A stretch of 64,000 nucleotides of DNA from Actinokineospora iranica (GTDB lineage: Bacteria > Actinomycetota > Actinomycetes > Mycobacteriales > Pseudonocardiaceae), in contig NZ_FMZZ01000004.1 of assembly GCF_900101685.1 (NCBI RefSeq), forward strand, positions 318,511 through 382,510, given 5' to 3'. Both the position numbers and the translations under genes were made by a program. Below the pieces are notes generated by a model, which searched no databases, was not told where the DNA came from, and worked only from the letters and a program-made list of their open reading frames with translations. This document shows positions 29,987 to 39,343 of this stretch, one piece after another (positions within the stretch are counted from its first letter, which is position 1; each line of letters opens with the position of its first letter).

Positions 29987-31588
29987 GTGTCTCGAACGTC
30001 GGCAGCCCAGAACGCGGTGGTGGAACTGCTGCGGATGTCCCCCGTCGCGGATGACCTGGCAGGCCGGTTCGCCCGTGCCGGTCACCGGCTCTACCTAGTC
30101 GGCGGCAGCGTCCGCGACGCCATGCTGGGCAGGCTCGGCAACGACCTCGACTTCACCACCGACGCCCGCCCCGAGCAGGTCATGAGGATCGTGACCGGCT
30201 GGGCGGAAGGCGTCTGGGACACCGGGATCGCCTTCGGCACGGTCGGCGCGACCAAGCAGGGCAACACCTGCGAGATCACCACGTTCCGGTCCGACGCCTA
30301 CGACCGGGTCAGCCGCAACCCCGAGGTGCGCTTCGGCGACTCCATCGAGGAAGACCTGGTCCGCCGCGACTTCACGGTCAACGCGATGGCCATCGACTTG
30401 TCGACAAAGGTCTTCATCGACCCGCACGACGGCTTGGGCGCGCTGGCCGAGAAGCGGCTCGACACCCCGGCCACCCCCCAGGAGTCCTTCGCCGACGACC
30501 CGCTGCGGATGCTGCGCGCCGCCCGGTTCGTCAGCCAGCTCGGCTTCACCGCCGCGCCGCGCGTGCTCGACGCGCTGGCCGAGATGAGCGCCGAGATCAC
30601 CCGGATCACCCCGGAGCGGGTGCAGGCCGAGCTGAGCAAGCTGGTCTGCGGGGCGCACGCGCGCCGCGGCATCGAGCTGCTGGTCGACAGCGGCCTGGCC
30701 GCGCACGTGCTGCCCGAGCTGCCCGCGATGCGCCTGGAGATCGACGAGCACCACCAGCACAAGGACGTCTACGAGCACTCGCTGGTCGTGCTCGACCAGG
30801 CGATCGCCTTGGAGGACGGCCCGGAGCCGGACCTGGTGCTGCGGCTGGCCGCGCTGCTGCACGACATCGGCAAGCCGGACACCCGCAGGCACATCCCCGG
30901 CGGCGGGGTGAGCTTCCACCACCACGAGGTCGTGGGCGCCAAAATGACCCGCAAGCGCTTGCGGGCGCTGCGGTACTCGAAGGAGATCACCGAGGACGTC
31001 GCCAAGCTGGTGTTCCTGCACCTGCGCTTCCACGGCTACGGCAAGGGCGAGTGGACCGACTCCGCCGTCCGCCGCTACGTGACGGACGCAGGCGACCTGC
31101 TGCCCCGGCTGCACAAGCTGGTCCGCGCCGACTGCACCACCCGCAACCGGCGCAAGGCCAACGCGCTGCAGCGCACCTACGACGGCCTCGAAGAGCGCAT
31201 CGCCCGCATCGCAGCCGAGGAGGACCTGGCCAAGGTCCGGCCCGACCTCGACGGCAACGAGATCATGCGGCTGCTCGGCCTGCCGCCGGGCCCGCTGGTC
31301 GGCAAGGCGTGGGCGTTCCTCAAGGAGCTGCGGCTCGACCGCGGCCCGCTGGAGCACGACGAGGCCGTCGCCGCGCTGCGCGAGTGGGCGCGCGAGCAGG
31401 GGCTAGGTCCTGTCTCGGAGGGCCAGCACGCGCCAGCCGCGCCGGATGCGGCCCCTGACGGCACGGCCGCGACACCCAAGTACGACACCGGTACGAGCGG
31501 CGCAGCGGCCGCACCGCCAGGAACCACCCCGATCACGACTGACACGCACCGGCACTCCGAGACAGGACCTAGCGGTTCCGCCGGGTGA
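29987..31588 (+). CDS. pcnA: CCA tRNA nucleotidyltransferase with MITE-derived C-terminal tail
   Basis: This enzyme adds or repairs the 3' CCA end of tRNA. The nucleotidyltransferase motifs are LVGGSVRDAMLGRLGNDLDF and RRDFTVNAMAID; an HD domain follows (LLHDIGKPDTRRH, HHHEVVGAKM). The family-like sequence ends near LREWAREQGLG (about residue 473). The last ~60 residues (from GPVSEGQHAPAAPDAAPDGT) are encoded by a 162-bp insertion with inverted repeats at 31407-31568 and look unlike the family. Without the insertion the frame would run to a different stop (31652). The start GTG follows a -10 element directly. Confidence 0.92.
   Translation: MSRTSAAQNAVVELLRMSPVADDLAGRFARAGHRLYLVGGSVRDAMLGRLGNDLDFTTDARPEQVMRIVTGWAEGVWDTGIAFGTVGATKQGNTCEITTFRSDAYDRVSRNPEVRFGDSIEEDLVRRDFTVNAMAIDLSTKVFIDPHDGLGALAEKRLDTPATPQESFADDPLRMLRAARFVSQLGFTAAPRVLDALAEMSAEITRITPERVQAELSKLVCGAHARRGIELLVDSGLAAHVLPELPAMRLEIDEHHQHKDVYEHSLVVLDQAIALEDGPEPDLVLRLAALLHDIGKPDTRRHIPGGGVSFHHHEVVGAKMTRKRLRALRYSKEITEDVAKLVFLHLRFHGYGKGEWTDSAVRRYVTDAGDLLPRLHKLVRADCTTRNRRKANALQRTYDGLEERIARIAAEEDLAKVRPDLDGNEIMRLLGLPPGPLVGKAWAFLKELRLDRGPLEHDEAVAALREWAREQGLGPVSEGQHAPAAPDAAPDGTAATPKYDTGTSGAAAAPPGTTPITTDTHRHSETGPSGSAG
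31407..31568. mobile_element. MITE-like element flanked by CTAG
   Basis: The 14-bp terminal inverted repeats GTCCTGTCTCGGAG (31407-31420) and CTCCGAGACAGGAC (31555-31568) are perfect; weaker complementarity extends about 18 bases further inward. The element is flanked on both sides by CTAG (31403-31406 and 31569-31572), fitting a YTAR-type target duplication known for IS5-family elements. At 162 bp it cannot encode a transposase. The right CTAG includes the stop codon of the minus-strand MFS gene. Confidence 0.75.
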
Positions 31589-32864
31589 CCAGGGCGAACC
31601 CGCCGAGGCCGACGACGTAGCTGAGCCCGGCGGCGACGACCAGCCCGCGTGAGGCCCCGTCCGGCGCGACGACCAGCGCGGCCAGCGCGACCGACACCAC
31701 CTGGGTCACGTTGAACAGCGTGTCGTAGAGGGCGAACACCCGGCCGCGGACCTCGTCGCCGATGTCGCGCTGCACGGCCGCGTCCACGCACAGCTTCACG
31801 ACCTGCCCGGCGAACGAGATCAGCAGCGCCGCGGCCAGGATCGTCGGCATGGTCAGCGGCAGCCCGCCGCCCACGATCGCGACCCCGCCCAGCGCCAGCG
31901 CGGCGCCGACCGTGCGCCGCCTGCCGAAGCGGGCCACGATCCGCGCCGTCGCCACCCCGGCGACCAGCGTCCCGATCCCGAACATCCCGGCGACCTCGCC
32001 CAGCCCGGCCAGGCCAGCGTCGAACCGGAAGCGCATCAGCAGCACCGCGAGCAGCAGCGCCACCCCGAACGCGGCCCGGTGCGCCAGCAGCGCCACGAAC
32101 CCGGCCAGCACCGTCGGCGTGCGCACCGCCGCCCGGCCGCCGTCGACCAGGCCGTGGGCGATGGCGACCATGGTCTGGCTCGGCTCGTCCACCTCGTCCG
32201 GGCCCAGCGCCCCCCGGGCGAACCGCACCGCCAGCCAGGCCGCGCCCACAGACCCCAGCACGGCGAACGAGGTGGTCAGCCCGGAGCCGAGGTCGTCGTC
32301 GCCGAACACCGAGCGCAGCCCCATCGCGCACCCGGCCCCGGACACCGCGACGACCGCGCCCAGCGTCGTGGCCAGCGCGTTCGCCTCGACCAGGTTGCGG
32401 GTGGGCACCACGTGCGGCAGCGCGGCCGAGAGCCCCGACCCGACGAACCGGCTGATCCCGATCACCACCAGCGCCAGGGTGAACAGCGTCGGCCCCGACG
32501 CGCCCAGCACCACGGCGACCGCGGCGACAGCGACCAGCAGCCCGCGCAGCAGATTCGCCGCCACCAGCACCCGCCGCCGGTCCCACCGGTCCAACAGCGC
32601 CCCGGCGAACGGCCCGACGATCGAGTACGGCAGCAGCAGCGCGGTGAACCCGGCGGCGATGGCCAGCGGGTCGGCCTCCCGCTCGGGGTTGAACAGCACC
32701 GCGCCCGCGAGACCTGCCTGGAAGAGGCCGTCGCCCCACTGCGCGGCGAACCGGCTGAACAGGAGTCGGCGGAAACCGGGGATCGCCAGCAGCGCCCGAG
32801 CGCCGATCCGCGCGTGGTGCGCTTCGTGTCCGCTGTTCCTGCTAGCCGTGCCGGCCGTGCTCAC
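31569..32864 (-). CDS. MFS transporter
   Basis: It is a 431-residue major facilitator with 12 predicted membrane segments, from a GTG at 32864. The first loop motif appears as FAGALLDRWDRRRVLVAANL. Segments such as FTLALVVIGISRFVGSGLSA and ILAAALLISFAGQVVKLCVD are typical of the enterobactin/tetracycline-exporter-like group. The substrate is unknown. Its TAG stop lies inside the CTAG at the right end of the MITE, so the gene itself is intact. It is convergent with pcnA, which overlaps its last codons. Confidence 0.85.
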   Translation of the reverse strand: MSTAGTASRNSGHEAHHARIGARALLAIPGFRRLLFSRFAAQWGDGLFQAGLAGAVLFNPEREADPLAIAAGFTALLLPYSIVGPFAGALLDRWDRRRVLVAANLLRGLLVAVAAVAVVLGASGPTLFTLALVVIGISRFVGSGLSAALPHVVPTRNLVEANALATTLGAVVAVSGAGCAMGLRSVFGDDDLGSGLTTSFAVLGSVGAAWLAVRFARGALGPDEVDEPSQTMVAIAHGLVDGGRAAVRTPTVLAGFVALLAHRAAFGVALLLAVLLMRFRFDAGLAGLGEVAGMFGIGTLVAGVATARIVARFGRRRTVGAALALGGVAIVGGGLPLTMPTILAAALLISFAGQVVKLCVDAAVQRDIGDEVRGRVFALYDTLFNVTQVVSVALAALVVAPDGASRGLVVAAGLSYVVGLGGFALVTRRNR

Positions 32865-32901
32865 GACTTGTCAGCCTACGGCCGCGCGGCAAAAGGAATG
32901 A

Positions 32902-32921
32902 GCGGCCCCCGAAGGGGCCGC
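32902..32921. terminator. compact hairpin upstream of the MFS gene
   Basis: GCGGCCCC-CGAA-GGGGCCGC is an 8-bp perfect stem with a tetraloop. It lies in the 264-bp space between the divergent MFS and YqgE genes. No T-run follows, so it could be a leftover terminator or a leader structure. Confidence 0.35.
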
Positions 32922-33128
32922 CCATCCTGGCGGACGCCCGGTCGCCTCACGGCGGGTTGCGCGACGTGGCTCCAGCCGAGCGGTATTCCACGAAGGCGGT
33001 TCTAGTTGAGCCCGGGGGACACAGTGGCGCCAACCGCCCGGTCCAACGAGCGAGGGATGCCCGTTGTTCCCCACCCGGCGCCCCGACTCACCCGGTTGGA
33101 TCCCAGCGCGGACGGTCCGGATGGGATC

Positions 33129-33710
33129 ATGTGCGGTGTGCCGTCCGACGTAGCCGTCGAGCCCGGGACGCTGCTGGTAGCGGCGCCCAGCCTGCTCGAC
33201 AACAACTTCCGCCGCACGGTGGTCTACGTGATCGACCACCGCGGCGAAGGCACGCTCGGGGTCGTGCTCAACCGCCCCAGCGACGTCCCGGTCGACGACG
33301 TCTTACCGAACTGGGGCCCGCACGTCACCCAACCCGGCTCGGTCTTCGTCGGCGGCCCGGTGGAGCAGAAGACAGCGCTGTGCCTGGCCGCCATGCGCAC
33401 CGGCGTCGACGTGGACGGCGTGCGCGGCCTCGTCGCCGTCCGCGGCCCGGTCGCCCTGGTCGACCTCGACGCCGACCCGGACGCCCTGGCCCCCAAGTTC
33501 CGCGGGATGCGGGTCTTCGCCGGATACGCGGGCTGGGACACCGGCCAACTAGCGGGCGAAATCGACCGCGGCGACTGGATCGTGGTCCCCGCCCTCCCCA
33601 GCGACGTGCTCGCCCCGGCCGAGGAAGACCTCTGGGGCCGCGTCCTGCGGCGGCAGGGGATGCCGCTGGCCCTGCTGGCCACCCACCCGGGCGACGTCAA
33701 GCAGAACTAA
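33129..33710 (+). CDS. YqgE/AlgH family protein (UPF0301)
   Basis: It has 193 residues from the ATG at 33129 (MCGVPSDVAVEPGTLLVAAP); the GTG at 33138 is equally possible, and an upstream in-frame GTG (33006) adds an unconserved leader. Family motifs are LLDNNFRRTVVYVIDHRGEG, GVVLNRPSDV, VFVGGPVEQKTALCL and RVFAGYAGWDTGQLAGEIDR. The function of the family is not established. The stop overlaps that of the convergent SdpI-like gene by 4 bp. Confidence 0.88.
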   Translation: MCGVPSDVAVEPGTLLVAAPSLLDNNFRRTVVYVIDHRGEGTLGVVLNRPSDVPVDDVLPNWGPHVTQPGSVFVGGPVEQKTALCLAAMRTGVDVDGVRGLVAVRGPVALVDLDADPDALAPKFRGMRVFAGYAGWDTGQLAGEIDRGDWIVVPALPSDVLAPAEEDLWGRVLRRQGMPLALLATHPGDVKQN

Positions 33711-34123
33711 GCGGTCTTGGTGAGCGCTCCGCAGCCGCCCGAGCCGCACTGGCAGCCCGCGCAGCCCGCGGGCAGTTCGGGGGCGGGCTCCGGGACGGCC
33801 CGCGCGGCCCGGTCGCCCAGGACGCCCGCGGCCAGGGTGATGCCGAGCAGGCCCAGCAGGGCGACCACCGACACGGTGAGCGCGCCCGCGGTGCCGGTCA
33901 CCAGGAAACCGGCGACCGCGCCGAGCACCCCGACCAGGCCCGCGACCGCGGTCGGCAGCCCGGCGACTTTGTTGCCCACCCGGAACGCCTCGTCGCTGCG
34001 CAGCGTCGCCGCGGTGCGGACACCGCCGAACCGGTTGCGCGGCAGCCGCTCGGTCAGGCCGAGGAAACCGATGACGAGCAGCGGAAGGCCCGCCACCAGG
34101 GGCGCGAGCGGCACGAGGTTCAC
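33707..34123 (-). CDS. SdpI-like membrane protein with Cys-rich tail
   Basis: This 138-residue protein has three to four membrane segments (PLAPLVAGLPLLVIGFLGLT, AVAGLVGVLGAVAGFLVTG, LTVSVVALLGLLGITLAAGV). The motif NRFGGVRTAATLRSDEAFRV is the SdpI/YhfL family signature; SdpI of Bacillus is an immunity protein and signal transducer for the SdpC toxin. The C-terminus has four cysteines in CAGCQCGSGGCG, which could bind metal or anchor. No toxin gene is adjacent, so an immunity role is not supported here. Confidence 0.7.
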   Translation of the reverse strand: MNLVPLAPLVAGLPLLVIGFLGLTERLPRNRFGGVRTAATLRSDEAFRVGNKVAGLPTAVAGLVGVLGAVAGFLVTGTAGALTVSVVALLGLLGITLAAGVLGDRAARAVPEPAPELPAGCAGCQCGSGGCGALTKTA

Positions 34124-34171
34124 GAGTCGATGGTAAGAGGTCGCCCAACTGTCATGCGGTGGACACCCTCT

Positions 34172-34177
34172 TACGGT
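34172..34177 (+). promoter_or_regulatory. probable -10 element of leaderless transcript
   Basis: TACGGT (TANNNT) ends 6 bases before the ATG at 34184. No Shine-Dalgarno sequence is present. Confidence 0.4.
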
Positions 34178-34183
34178 GTGCTC

Positions 34184-35272
34184 ATGGTCATGTCCGGACG
34201 AGTCTTAGCCGCCGTGTGTGCCGCCGCCGTCACTACCGGTCTGCTGGTAACCCCCGCCACCGCCGCGCCGAAGGTCCGGCTGATCGGCGAGCAGATCGTG
34301 CCGCACGGGTTGACCTTCGACGGCACGACCGTCGGCGGCCTGTCCGGCATCGACCGCGACCCCAGGACCGGCGACTACGTCCTGATCAGCGACGACCGCT
34401 CCGACCGTCAGCCCGCCCGGTTCTACACCGCGCGCATCCCCGTCACCCGCGACGGCCTCGGCCCCGTCGAGTTCACCGGCACCCACCCGCTGCGCGCCCC
34501 GGACGGCGGAACCTACCCGCGCGGCGCGGTGGACCCCGAAGACATCCGCGTCGACCCGTGGTCCGGCGGCTACACCTGGAGCCAGGAGGGCGAACGCCGC
34601 CCGCCGGTGCTGCTCGACCCGTCCGTCCGCACCGCCCACCGCGACGGCACGTTCGCCGGGGAGGCGCCGCTGCCGGAGAACCTGCGGATGACCGCGGACC
34701 GGGGACCGGGCCAGAACCTCGCCCTGGAGGGCCTGACTTACGCCGCCGGTGGCGCCCTGGTCGTCACCGCCGTCGAAGGCCCCCTGCTCCAGGACGGCCC
34801 CGAGCCCACCACCGAGCACGGCGCGCTGTCCCGGATCACCGTCCAGACCCGCACCGGAACCCTGGTCGCGCAGTACGCCTACCCGCAGGAACCGCTGTTC
34901 GCCGCCGCCGTGCCCCCGGGAGCGTTCGCCTCGACCGGCGTCACCGCGATCCTGGCCGTGCGCGGCACCAAGTACCTGGTGGTCGAGCGCTCCTTCGCGA
35001 CCGGCGTCGGCAACAAGGTGCGCCTCTTCGAGATCGACACCGCGGGCGCGACCGACATCGCCGACCGCGACCTCACATCGTCGGTCAAGCCGGTCCGCAA
35101 ACGTTTGATCGCCGACCTCGCGGGCCTCGGCCTGTCCACCGTCGACAACATCGAGGGCATGACCTGGGCCCCCTCCCGCCCCGGCCACCCCCGCACCCTC
35201 CTGTTGATCAGCGACGACAACTTCGCCGCGAGCCAGGTGACCCAACTCATCGCCCTGGCCGTGCGCCTCTAG
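34184..35272 (+). CDS. secreted esterase-like/phytase-like beta-propeller protein
   Basis: It has 362 residues from the ATG at 34184 (MVMSGRVLAAVCAAAVTTGL); starts at 34178 or 34190 are also possible. A signal peptide ends near ATAAP (about residue 30). The mature part matches the phytase-like/esterase-like family: PHGLTFDGTTVGGLSGIDRD, DYVLISDDRSDRQPARFYTA, DPEDIRVDPWSGGYTWSQEG and VDNIEGMTWAPSRPGHPRTL. Members are secreted metal-dependent hydrolases of uncertain substrate. Confidence 0.8.
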   Translation: MVMSGRVLAAVCAAAVTTGLLVTPATAAPKVRLIGEQIVPHGLTFDGTTVGGLSGIDRDPRTGDYVLISDDRSDRQPARFYTARIPVTRDGLGPVEFTGTHPLRAPDGGTYPRGAVDPEDIRVDPWSGGYTWSQEGERRPPVLLDPSVRTAHRDGTFAGEAPLPENLRMTADRGPGQNLALEGLTYAAGGALVVTAVEGPLLQDGPEPTTEHGALSRITVQTRTGTLVAQYAYPQEPLFAAAVPPGAFASTGVTAILAVRGTKYLVVERSFATGVGNKVRLFEIDTAGATDIADRDLTSSVKPVRKRLIADLAGLGLSTVDNIEGMTWAPSRPGHPRTLLLISDDNFAASQVTQLIALAVRL

Positions 35273-35675
35273 TCGCCCCGCCCCGCAAGCTCCCCGCGAT
35301 CCCGTCGCCCCGCGCCACACCTTCAGACGGGAACTTCACCGCGCCCGCATCCCGAGCGCGCCCGGAGCCAAACCCGCTGCCGAGGGCGTCTCCCGAGCAC
35401 GCTTGCCGCCGCCCCGGGCCCAATCTCGGCCTCGCACGCGCGCGCGCGGGCGGCATGACCCACCCTTCCCGGGGGACCGCCCCGCTCCAGTCTATCGGCT
35501 ATTCGCGCTGGTGGAAGAGGAGCGGGAAACCTGTGGACAGGTTCGTCCTATGTGGATAAACGGTGCCAGCCGAGGCGTCGGATCAGGGACAATGGGCGGT
35601 TTGGCAGGGTGTGGCGACGGCTCCACGCCGCACGGCGGCGAGAGCACGGCCGGAAACGGGGTGGATGGTGTGCGC
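35273..35675. other. intergenic region upstream of leuS leader
   Basis: No gene is supported in these 403 bases. Noted sites are an inverted repeat AACCTGT-GG-ACAGGTT at 35528-35543 and a perfect DnaA-box-like TGTGGATAA at 35551-35559. Confidence 0.5.
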
Positions 35676-35681
35676 TATCCT
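35676..35681 (+). promoter_or_regulatory. leuS promoter -10 element
   Basis: TATCCT ends 7 bases before the ATG of the leader peptide, so the transcript probably starts at or next to that ATG. GGAAAC at 35652-35657 gives an 18-base spacing for a possible -35. Confidence 0.5.
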
Positions 35682-35688
35682 CTTGGGC

Positions 35689-35727
35689 ATGAGCACGGCC
35701 CGCCTGCTCCTTGGTCGGCCGCGCTAG
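35689..35727 (+). CDS. leucine leader peptide of leuS attenuator
   Basis: A 12-codon reading frame encodes [12 protein letters not shown] followed by TAG. It has three consecutive leucine codons (CTG CTC CTT) and sits directly after a -10 element. An intrinsic terminator follows 22 bases downstream, before leuS. This is the arrangement of ribosome-mediated attenuation: slow translation of the leucine codons when leucyl-tRNA is short would favour an antiterminator. It is too short for standard gene finders. Confidence 0.7.
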   Translation: MSTARLLLGRPR

Positions 35728-35749
35728 CCGGCAGATCGGTAAGCGCGGC

Positions 35750-35787
35750 AACCCTCCATGCCCTCGGGCTGGGGGGTTTTCGTTTTT
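35750..35787 (+). terminator. attenuator terminator of leuS
   Basis: AACCCTCC (35750-35757) pairs with GGGGGGTT (35771-35778) with one G-T pair, topped by GCC-CTCG-GGC, and is followed by a T-rich run TTTTCGTTTTT. It lies between the leader peptide and leuS (ATG at 35828), so it is a regulated terminator. Confidence 0.75.
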
Positions 35788-35827
35788 CCCCACCGGGAGC
35801 AGGACTTATGCGTGGAAGGAACCCCCG

Positions 35828-38641
35828 ATGAGCGACGCCACCGCCGAGTCGGCGCCGAGCTACCGCTACACCGCTGAGCTGGCCGGGCAGATCGAGCAGC
35901 GCTGGCAGGAGCACTGGGACAGCACCGGCACCTACCACGCGCCGAACCCGGTGGGGCCGCTGGCCGGGGCGGTGCCCGAGGACAAGCTGTTCGTGCAGGA
36001 CATGTTCCCGTACCCGTCCGGGGCGGGGCTGCACGTGGGGCACCCGCTGGGCTTCATCGGCACCGACGTGTTCGCCCGCTACCACCGCATGAACGGCCGC
36101 AACGTTCTGCACACCATGGGCTTCGACGCGTTCGGCCTGCCCGCCGAGCAGTACGCCGTGCAGACCGGGCAGCACCCGCGCAAGACCACCGAGGACAACA
36201 TCCAGACCTACCTGCGGCAGATCCGCAGGCTGGGCCTAGGCCACGACGAGCGCCGCCGCATCGCCACCATGGACCCGGACTACTACCGGTGGACCCAGTG
36301 GATTTTCCTGCGCATCTTCCACTCCTGGTACGACGAGAAGGCGGGCAAGGCGCGGCCGATCACCGAGCTGGAGGCCGAGTTCGCCCAGGGCAAGCGCGCC
36401 ACCCCGGACGGGCGCGGCTGGTGCGAGCTGACCCACGCCGAGCAGCAGGCGGTGCTGAACGACTACCGGCTGGTGTACCTGTCGGACGCGCCGGTGAACT
36501 GGGTTCCCGGGCTGGGCACGGTCGTGTCCAACGAAGAGGTCACCGCCGACGGCCGCAGCGAGCGCGGCAACTTCCCGGTGTTCCGGCGGAACCTGCGCCA
36601 GTGGATGATGCGCATCACCGCCTACGCCGACCGCCTGATCGATGACCTGGACCGGCTGGAGTGGCCGGACAAGGTCAAGGCGATGCAGCGCAACTGGATC
36701 GGCCGTTCGCACGGCGCGCGGGTGAGTTTCCCGGTCGCCGACAGCGCTATCGAGGTTTTCACCACCCGCCCGGACACGCTGTTCGGCGCCACGTACATGG
36801 TGCTGGCCCCGGAGCACCCGCTGGTCGACACCATCGCCGCCGCCGAATGGCCCGACGACGTCGACCCCCGGTGGACGACCGGGGCCGAGACGCCTGGCAC
36901 GGCGATCGCCGCGTACCGGCGGGCCGCGTCCATGAAGTCCGACCTGGACCGCCAGGAGAACAAGGAGAAGACCGGCGTCTTCACCGGCGCCTACGCGACC
37001 AACCCGGTCAACGGCGCGAGCATCCCGGTCTTCGTCGCCGACTACGTGCTGATGGGCTACGGCACCGGCGCGATCATGGCCGTCCCCGGCCAGGACCAGC
37101 GCGACTGGGACTTCGCGACCGCGTTCGGTCTGCCGATCATCCGCACGGTCGCGCCCCCCGAGGGTTTCGACGGCGAGGCGTTCACCGGCGACGGCGCCGC
37201 GGTCAACTCCGGCTTCCTGGACGGCCTGGGCGTCGACGAGGCCAAGAAGACCATGATCGCCTGGCTGGAGGAGAACGGCCACGGCAACGGCACCATCCAG
37301 TACAAGCTGCGCGACTGGCTGTTCTCCCGCCAGCGCTACTGGGGCGAGCCGTTCCCCATCGTCTACGACGAGGACGGCACCCCGGTCGCGCTGCCGGAGT
37401 CCATGCTGCCGGTCGAGTTGCCCGACGTGGACGACTACTCGCCCAAGACCTACGACCCCGAGGCCGCCGACACCGAGCCGTCGCCGCCGCTGTCCCGCGC
37501 GACCGACTGGGTCGAGGTCGAGTTGGACCTGGGCCAGGGCCGCAAGACGTACCGCCGCGACACCAACACCATGCCCAACTGGGCCGGGTCCTGCTGGTAC
37601 CAGATGCGCTACGTCGACCCCACCGACGACCAGCGCTTCTGCGAGCCGGAGAACGAGCGCTACTGGCTGGGCCCCCAGTCCCCCGGCGACACCGGCGGCG
37701 TGGACCTGTACATCGGCGGCGTCGAGCACGCCGTGCTGCACCTGCTGTACGCCCGGTTCTGGCAGAAGGTGCTGTTCGACCTGGGCGACGTGACCGCGGA
37801 GGAGCCGTACCGGCGGCTGTACAACCAGGGCATGATCCAGGCCTACGCCTACACCGACGAACGCGGCGTCTACGTCGAGGCGTCCGAGGTGGTCGAGCGC
37901 GACGGCAAGTACTTCCACGGTGACCGCCGGGTCAGGCAGGAGTACGGGAAGATGGGCAAGAGCCTGCGCAACGTCGTCACCCCCGACGAGATGTGCGCGG
38001 CCTACGGCGCCGACACCTTCCGCATGTACGAGATGTCGATGGGCCCCATGGACGTCTCCCGCCCCTGGGCCACCAAGGACGTCGTCGGCGCGCAGCGGTT
38101 CCTCCAGCGCCTGTGGCGCAACCTGGTCGACGAGGAAACCGGCGAGACCCGAGTCACCGACACCGACCCGGACGAGACGACTCTGCGCGCGCTGCACAAG
38201 GCCATCGCCGGTGTCCACGAGGACTACGCGAACCTGCGCTACAACACCGCGGGCGCGAAGCTGATCGAACTGAACAACCACGTGACCAAGAACTTCCCCG
38301 GCGGCGCGCCGAGGGTGGTCGCCGAGGCGATGGTCCAGATGCTGGCCCCGCTGTGCCCGCACATCGCCGAGGAACTGTGGTCGAAGCTGGGCGGCCCGAA
38401 GTCCCTGGCCCACGGCCCCTTCCCGAAGGCCGACGAGCGCTACCTGGTCGAGGACTCGGTGGAGTACCCGATCCAGGTCAACGGCAAGGTCCGCGGCCGG
38501 ATCACCGTCCCAGCGGCGGCCAGCCAGGACGAGGTCAAGGCAGCGGCCCTGGCAGAGGAAAAGGTGGCGGCGCTGGTCGGCGACAGCACGCCGAAGAAGG
38601 TCATCGTGGTCCCCGGCCGGTTGGTCAACATCGTCCTGTGA
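35828..38641 (+). CDS. leuS: leucyl-tRNA synthetase
   Basis: This class I synthetase charges tRNA-Leu. It has 937 residues from the ATG at 35828 with GGAAGGAA upstream. The HIGH motif appears as [15 protein letters not shown] (near residue 65) and KMSKS as [10 protein letters not shown] (near 708). The editing CP1 domain carries [20 protein letters not shown] and [20 protein letters not shown]. The length is that of the larger actinobacterial LeuRS. Expression is probably controlled by the leucine attenuator at 35676-35787. Confidence 0.97.
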   Translation: MSDATAESAPSYRYTAELAGQIEQRWQEHWDSTGTYHAPNPVGPLAGAVPEDKLFVQDMFPYPSGAGLHVGHPLGFIGTDVFARYHRMNGRNVLHTMGFDAFGLPAEQYAVQTGQHPRKTTEDNIQTYLRQIRRLGLGHDERRRIATMDPDYYRWTQWIFLRIFHSWYDEKAGKARPITELEAEFAQGKRATPDGRGWCELTHAEQQAVLNDYRLVYLSDAPVNWVPGLGTVVSNEEVTADGRSERGNFPVFRRNLRQWMMRITAYADRLIDDLDRLEWPDKVKAMQRNWIGRSHGARVSFPVADSAIEVFTTRPDTLFGATYMVLAPEHPLVDTIAAAEWPDDVDPRWTTGAETPGTAIAAYRRAASMKSDLDRQENKEKTGVFTGAYATNPVNGASIPVFVADYVLMGYGTGAIMAVPGQDQRDWDFATAFGLPIIRTVAPPEGFDGEAFTGDGAAVNSGFLDGLGVDEAKKTMIAWLEENGHGNGTIQYKLRDWLFSRQRYWGEPFPIVYDEDGTPVALPESMLPVELPDVDDYSPKTYDPEAADTEPSPPLSRATDWVEVELDLGQGRKTYRRDTNTMPNWAGSCWYQMRYVDPTDDQRFCEPENERYWLGPQSPGDTGGVDLYIGGVEHAVLHLLYARFWQKVLFDLGDVTAEEPYRRLYNQGMIQAYAYTDERGVYVEASEVVERDGKYFHGDRRVRQEYGKMGKSLRNVVTPDEMCAAYGADTFRMYEMSMGPMDVSRPWATKDVVGAQRFLQRLWRNLVDEETGETRVTDTDPDETTLRALHKAIAGVHEDYANLRYNTAGAKLIELNNHVTKNFPGGAPRVVAEAMVQMLAPLCPHIAEELWSKLGGPKSLAHGPFPKADERYLVEDSVEYPIQVNGKVRGRITVPAAASQDEVKAAALAEEKVAALVGDSTPKKVIVVPGRLVNIVL

Positions 38642-38642
38642 T

Positions 38643-38679
38643 CCCGGAGGCGGCCTTCAAGACAGAGGGCCGCCTCGGG
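38643..38679 (+). terminator. terminator after leuS
   Basis: GAGGCGGCC and GGCCGCCTC form a 9-bp perfect stem around an 11-12-base loop, extended by CCC/GGG outside. It lies just after the leuS stop. The convergent lipoprotein gene ends at 38712. Confidence 0.7.
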
Positions 38680-38711
38680 TTGACTGGGCGTTCCTGCTGG
38701 TCGGGGTGCTG

Positions 38712-39335
38712 TCATCCCCCGTTTTTCATGGTGGCGATGGCTTGTTCGGCGATTTGCTTGATCTTGTCGTCGCAGGCCTTGCCTTTGGGGCCACCAGCTG
38801 CTCCGACGCGGAAGGTGAGTTCGTCGCGGATGCCGACGACCAGGTTGCAGGACCCGATGCCGCGCCGGTCCTGGCCTGCTGTGAAAACGCCGGGGTATCC
38901 GCTGACGGTGGTGGGCTCGAAGTAGGCGGCGAAGTTGGAGATGGTCTGGTTAGCCCGGTAATGGTCGGACAGACCGCCCTTGTTTGGGTTGAGCCAACCG
39001 ATGGTGTAGTCCTCGCGCTCGTCGGCGCTGGGCCAGGAGCAGTACTGGGAACCCTGAGCCTCGTCTTGCTTGCCTTGGGTTGCGAGTCCCAGGGTGGCGA
39101 CTTGGGCGGGGGTCAGTAGTGCGCAGGGTTTGTCGATGAGCGCGGCGGCGTCGATGGGGTCGGTCACGCGGGGTGCGCCGTAGGTGTTGTCCGGAGCCGC
39201 CGCGCTGCTGCTGGTGGTGGTGCCAGTGTTGTTGGCACCGCCAGTGGTGGGGGTTGGGGTGCCGCTCTCGGTGCAGGCGGTAAGCGCGGCGGCGGTCAGG
39301 GCGAGGCTGGTGAGGGTGCGGGCGGGGTGGCGCAT
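38712..39335 (-). CDS. DUF3558 lipoprotein
   Basis: It has 207 residues. The N-terminal signal peptide ends in a lipobox (LALTAAALTAC, Cys at about 21), followed by a Thr/Gly/Pro/Ser-rich linker. The DUF3558 domain contains DPCALL-like KPCALLTPAQVATLGL, CSWPSADEREDYTIGW and the C-terminal ACDDKIKQIAEQAIATMKNG. DUF3558 lipoproteins are frequent in Pseudonocardiaceae and mycobacteria beside small helical ESX-type proteins; the function is unknown. It lies 8 bp downstream of such a gene. Confidence 0.88.
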   Translation of the reverse strand: MRHPARTLTSLALTAAALTACTESGTPTPTTGGANNTGTTTSSSAAAPDNTYGAPRVTDPIDAAALIDKPCALLTPAQVATLGLATQGKQDEAQGSQYCSWPSADEREDYTIGWLNPNKGGLSDHYRANQTISNFAAYFEPTTVSGYPGVFTAGQDRRGIGSCNLVVGIRDELTFRVGAAGGPKGKACDDKIKQIAEQAIATMKNGG

Positions 39336-39343
39336 GGCGGGTG

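Noticed and set aside
33707-34123. Toxin-immunity pair around the SdpI-like gene
   Set aside because: No small secreted toxin or SdpR-like regulator is adjacent; only the membrane family motif is present.
36236-38413. 725-codon minus-strand frame opposite leuS
   Set aside because: It is a shadow of leuS, whose HIGH and KMSKS motifs and editing domain are clear on the plus strand.
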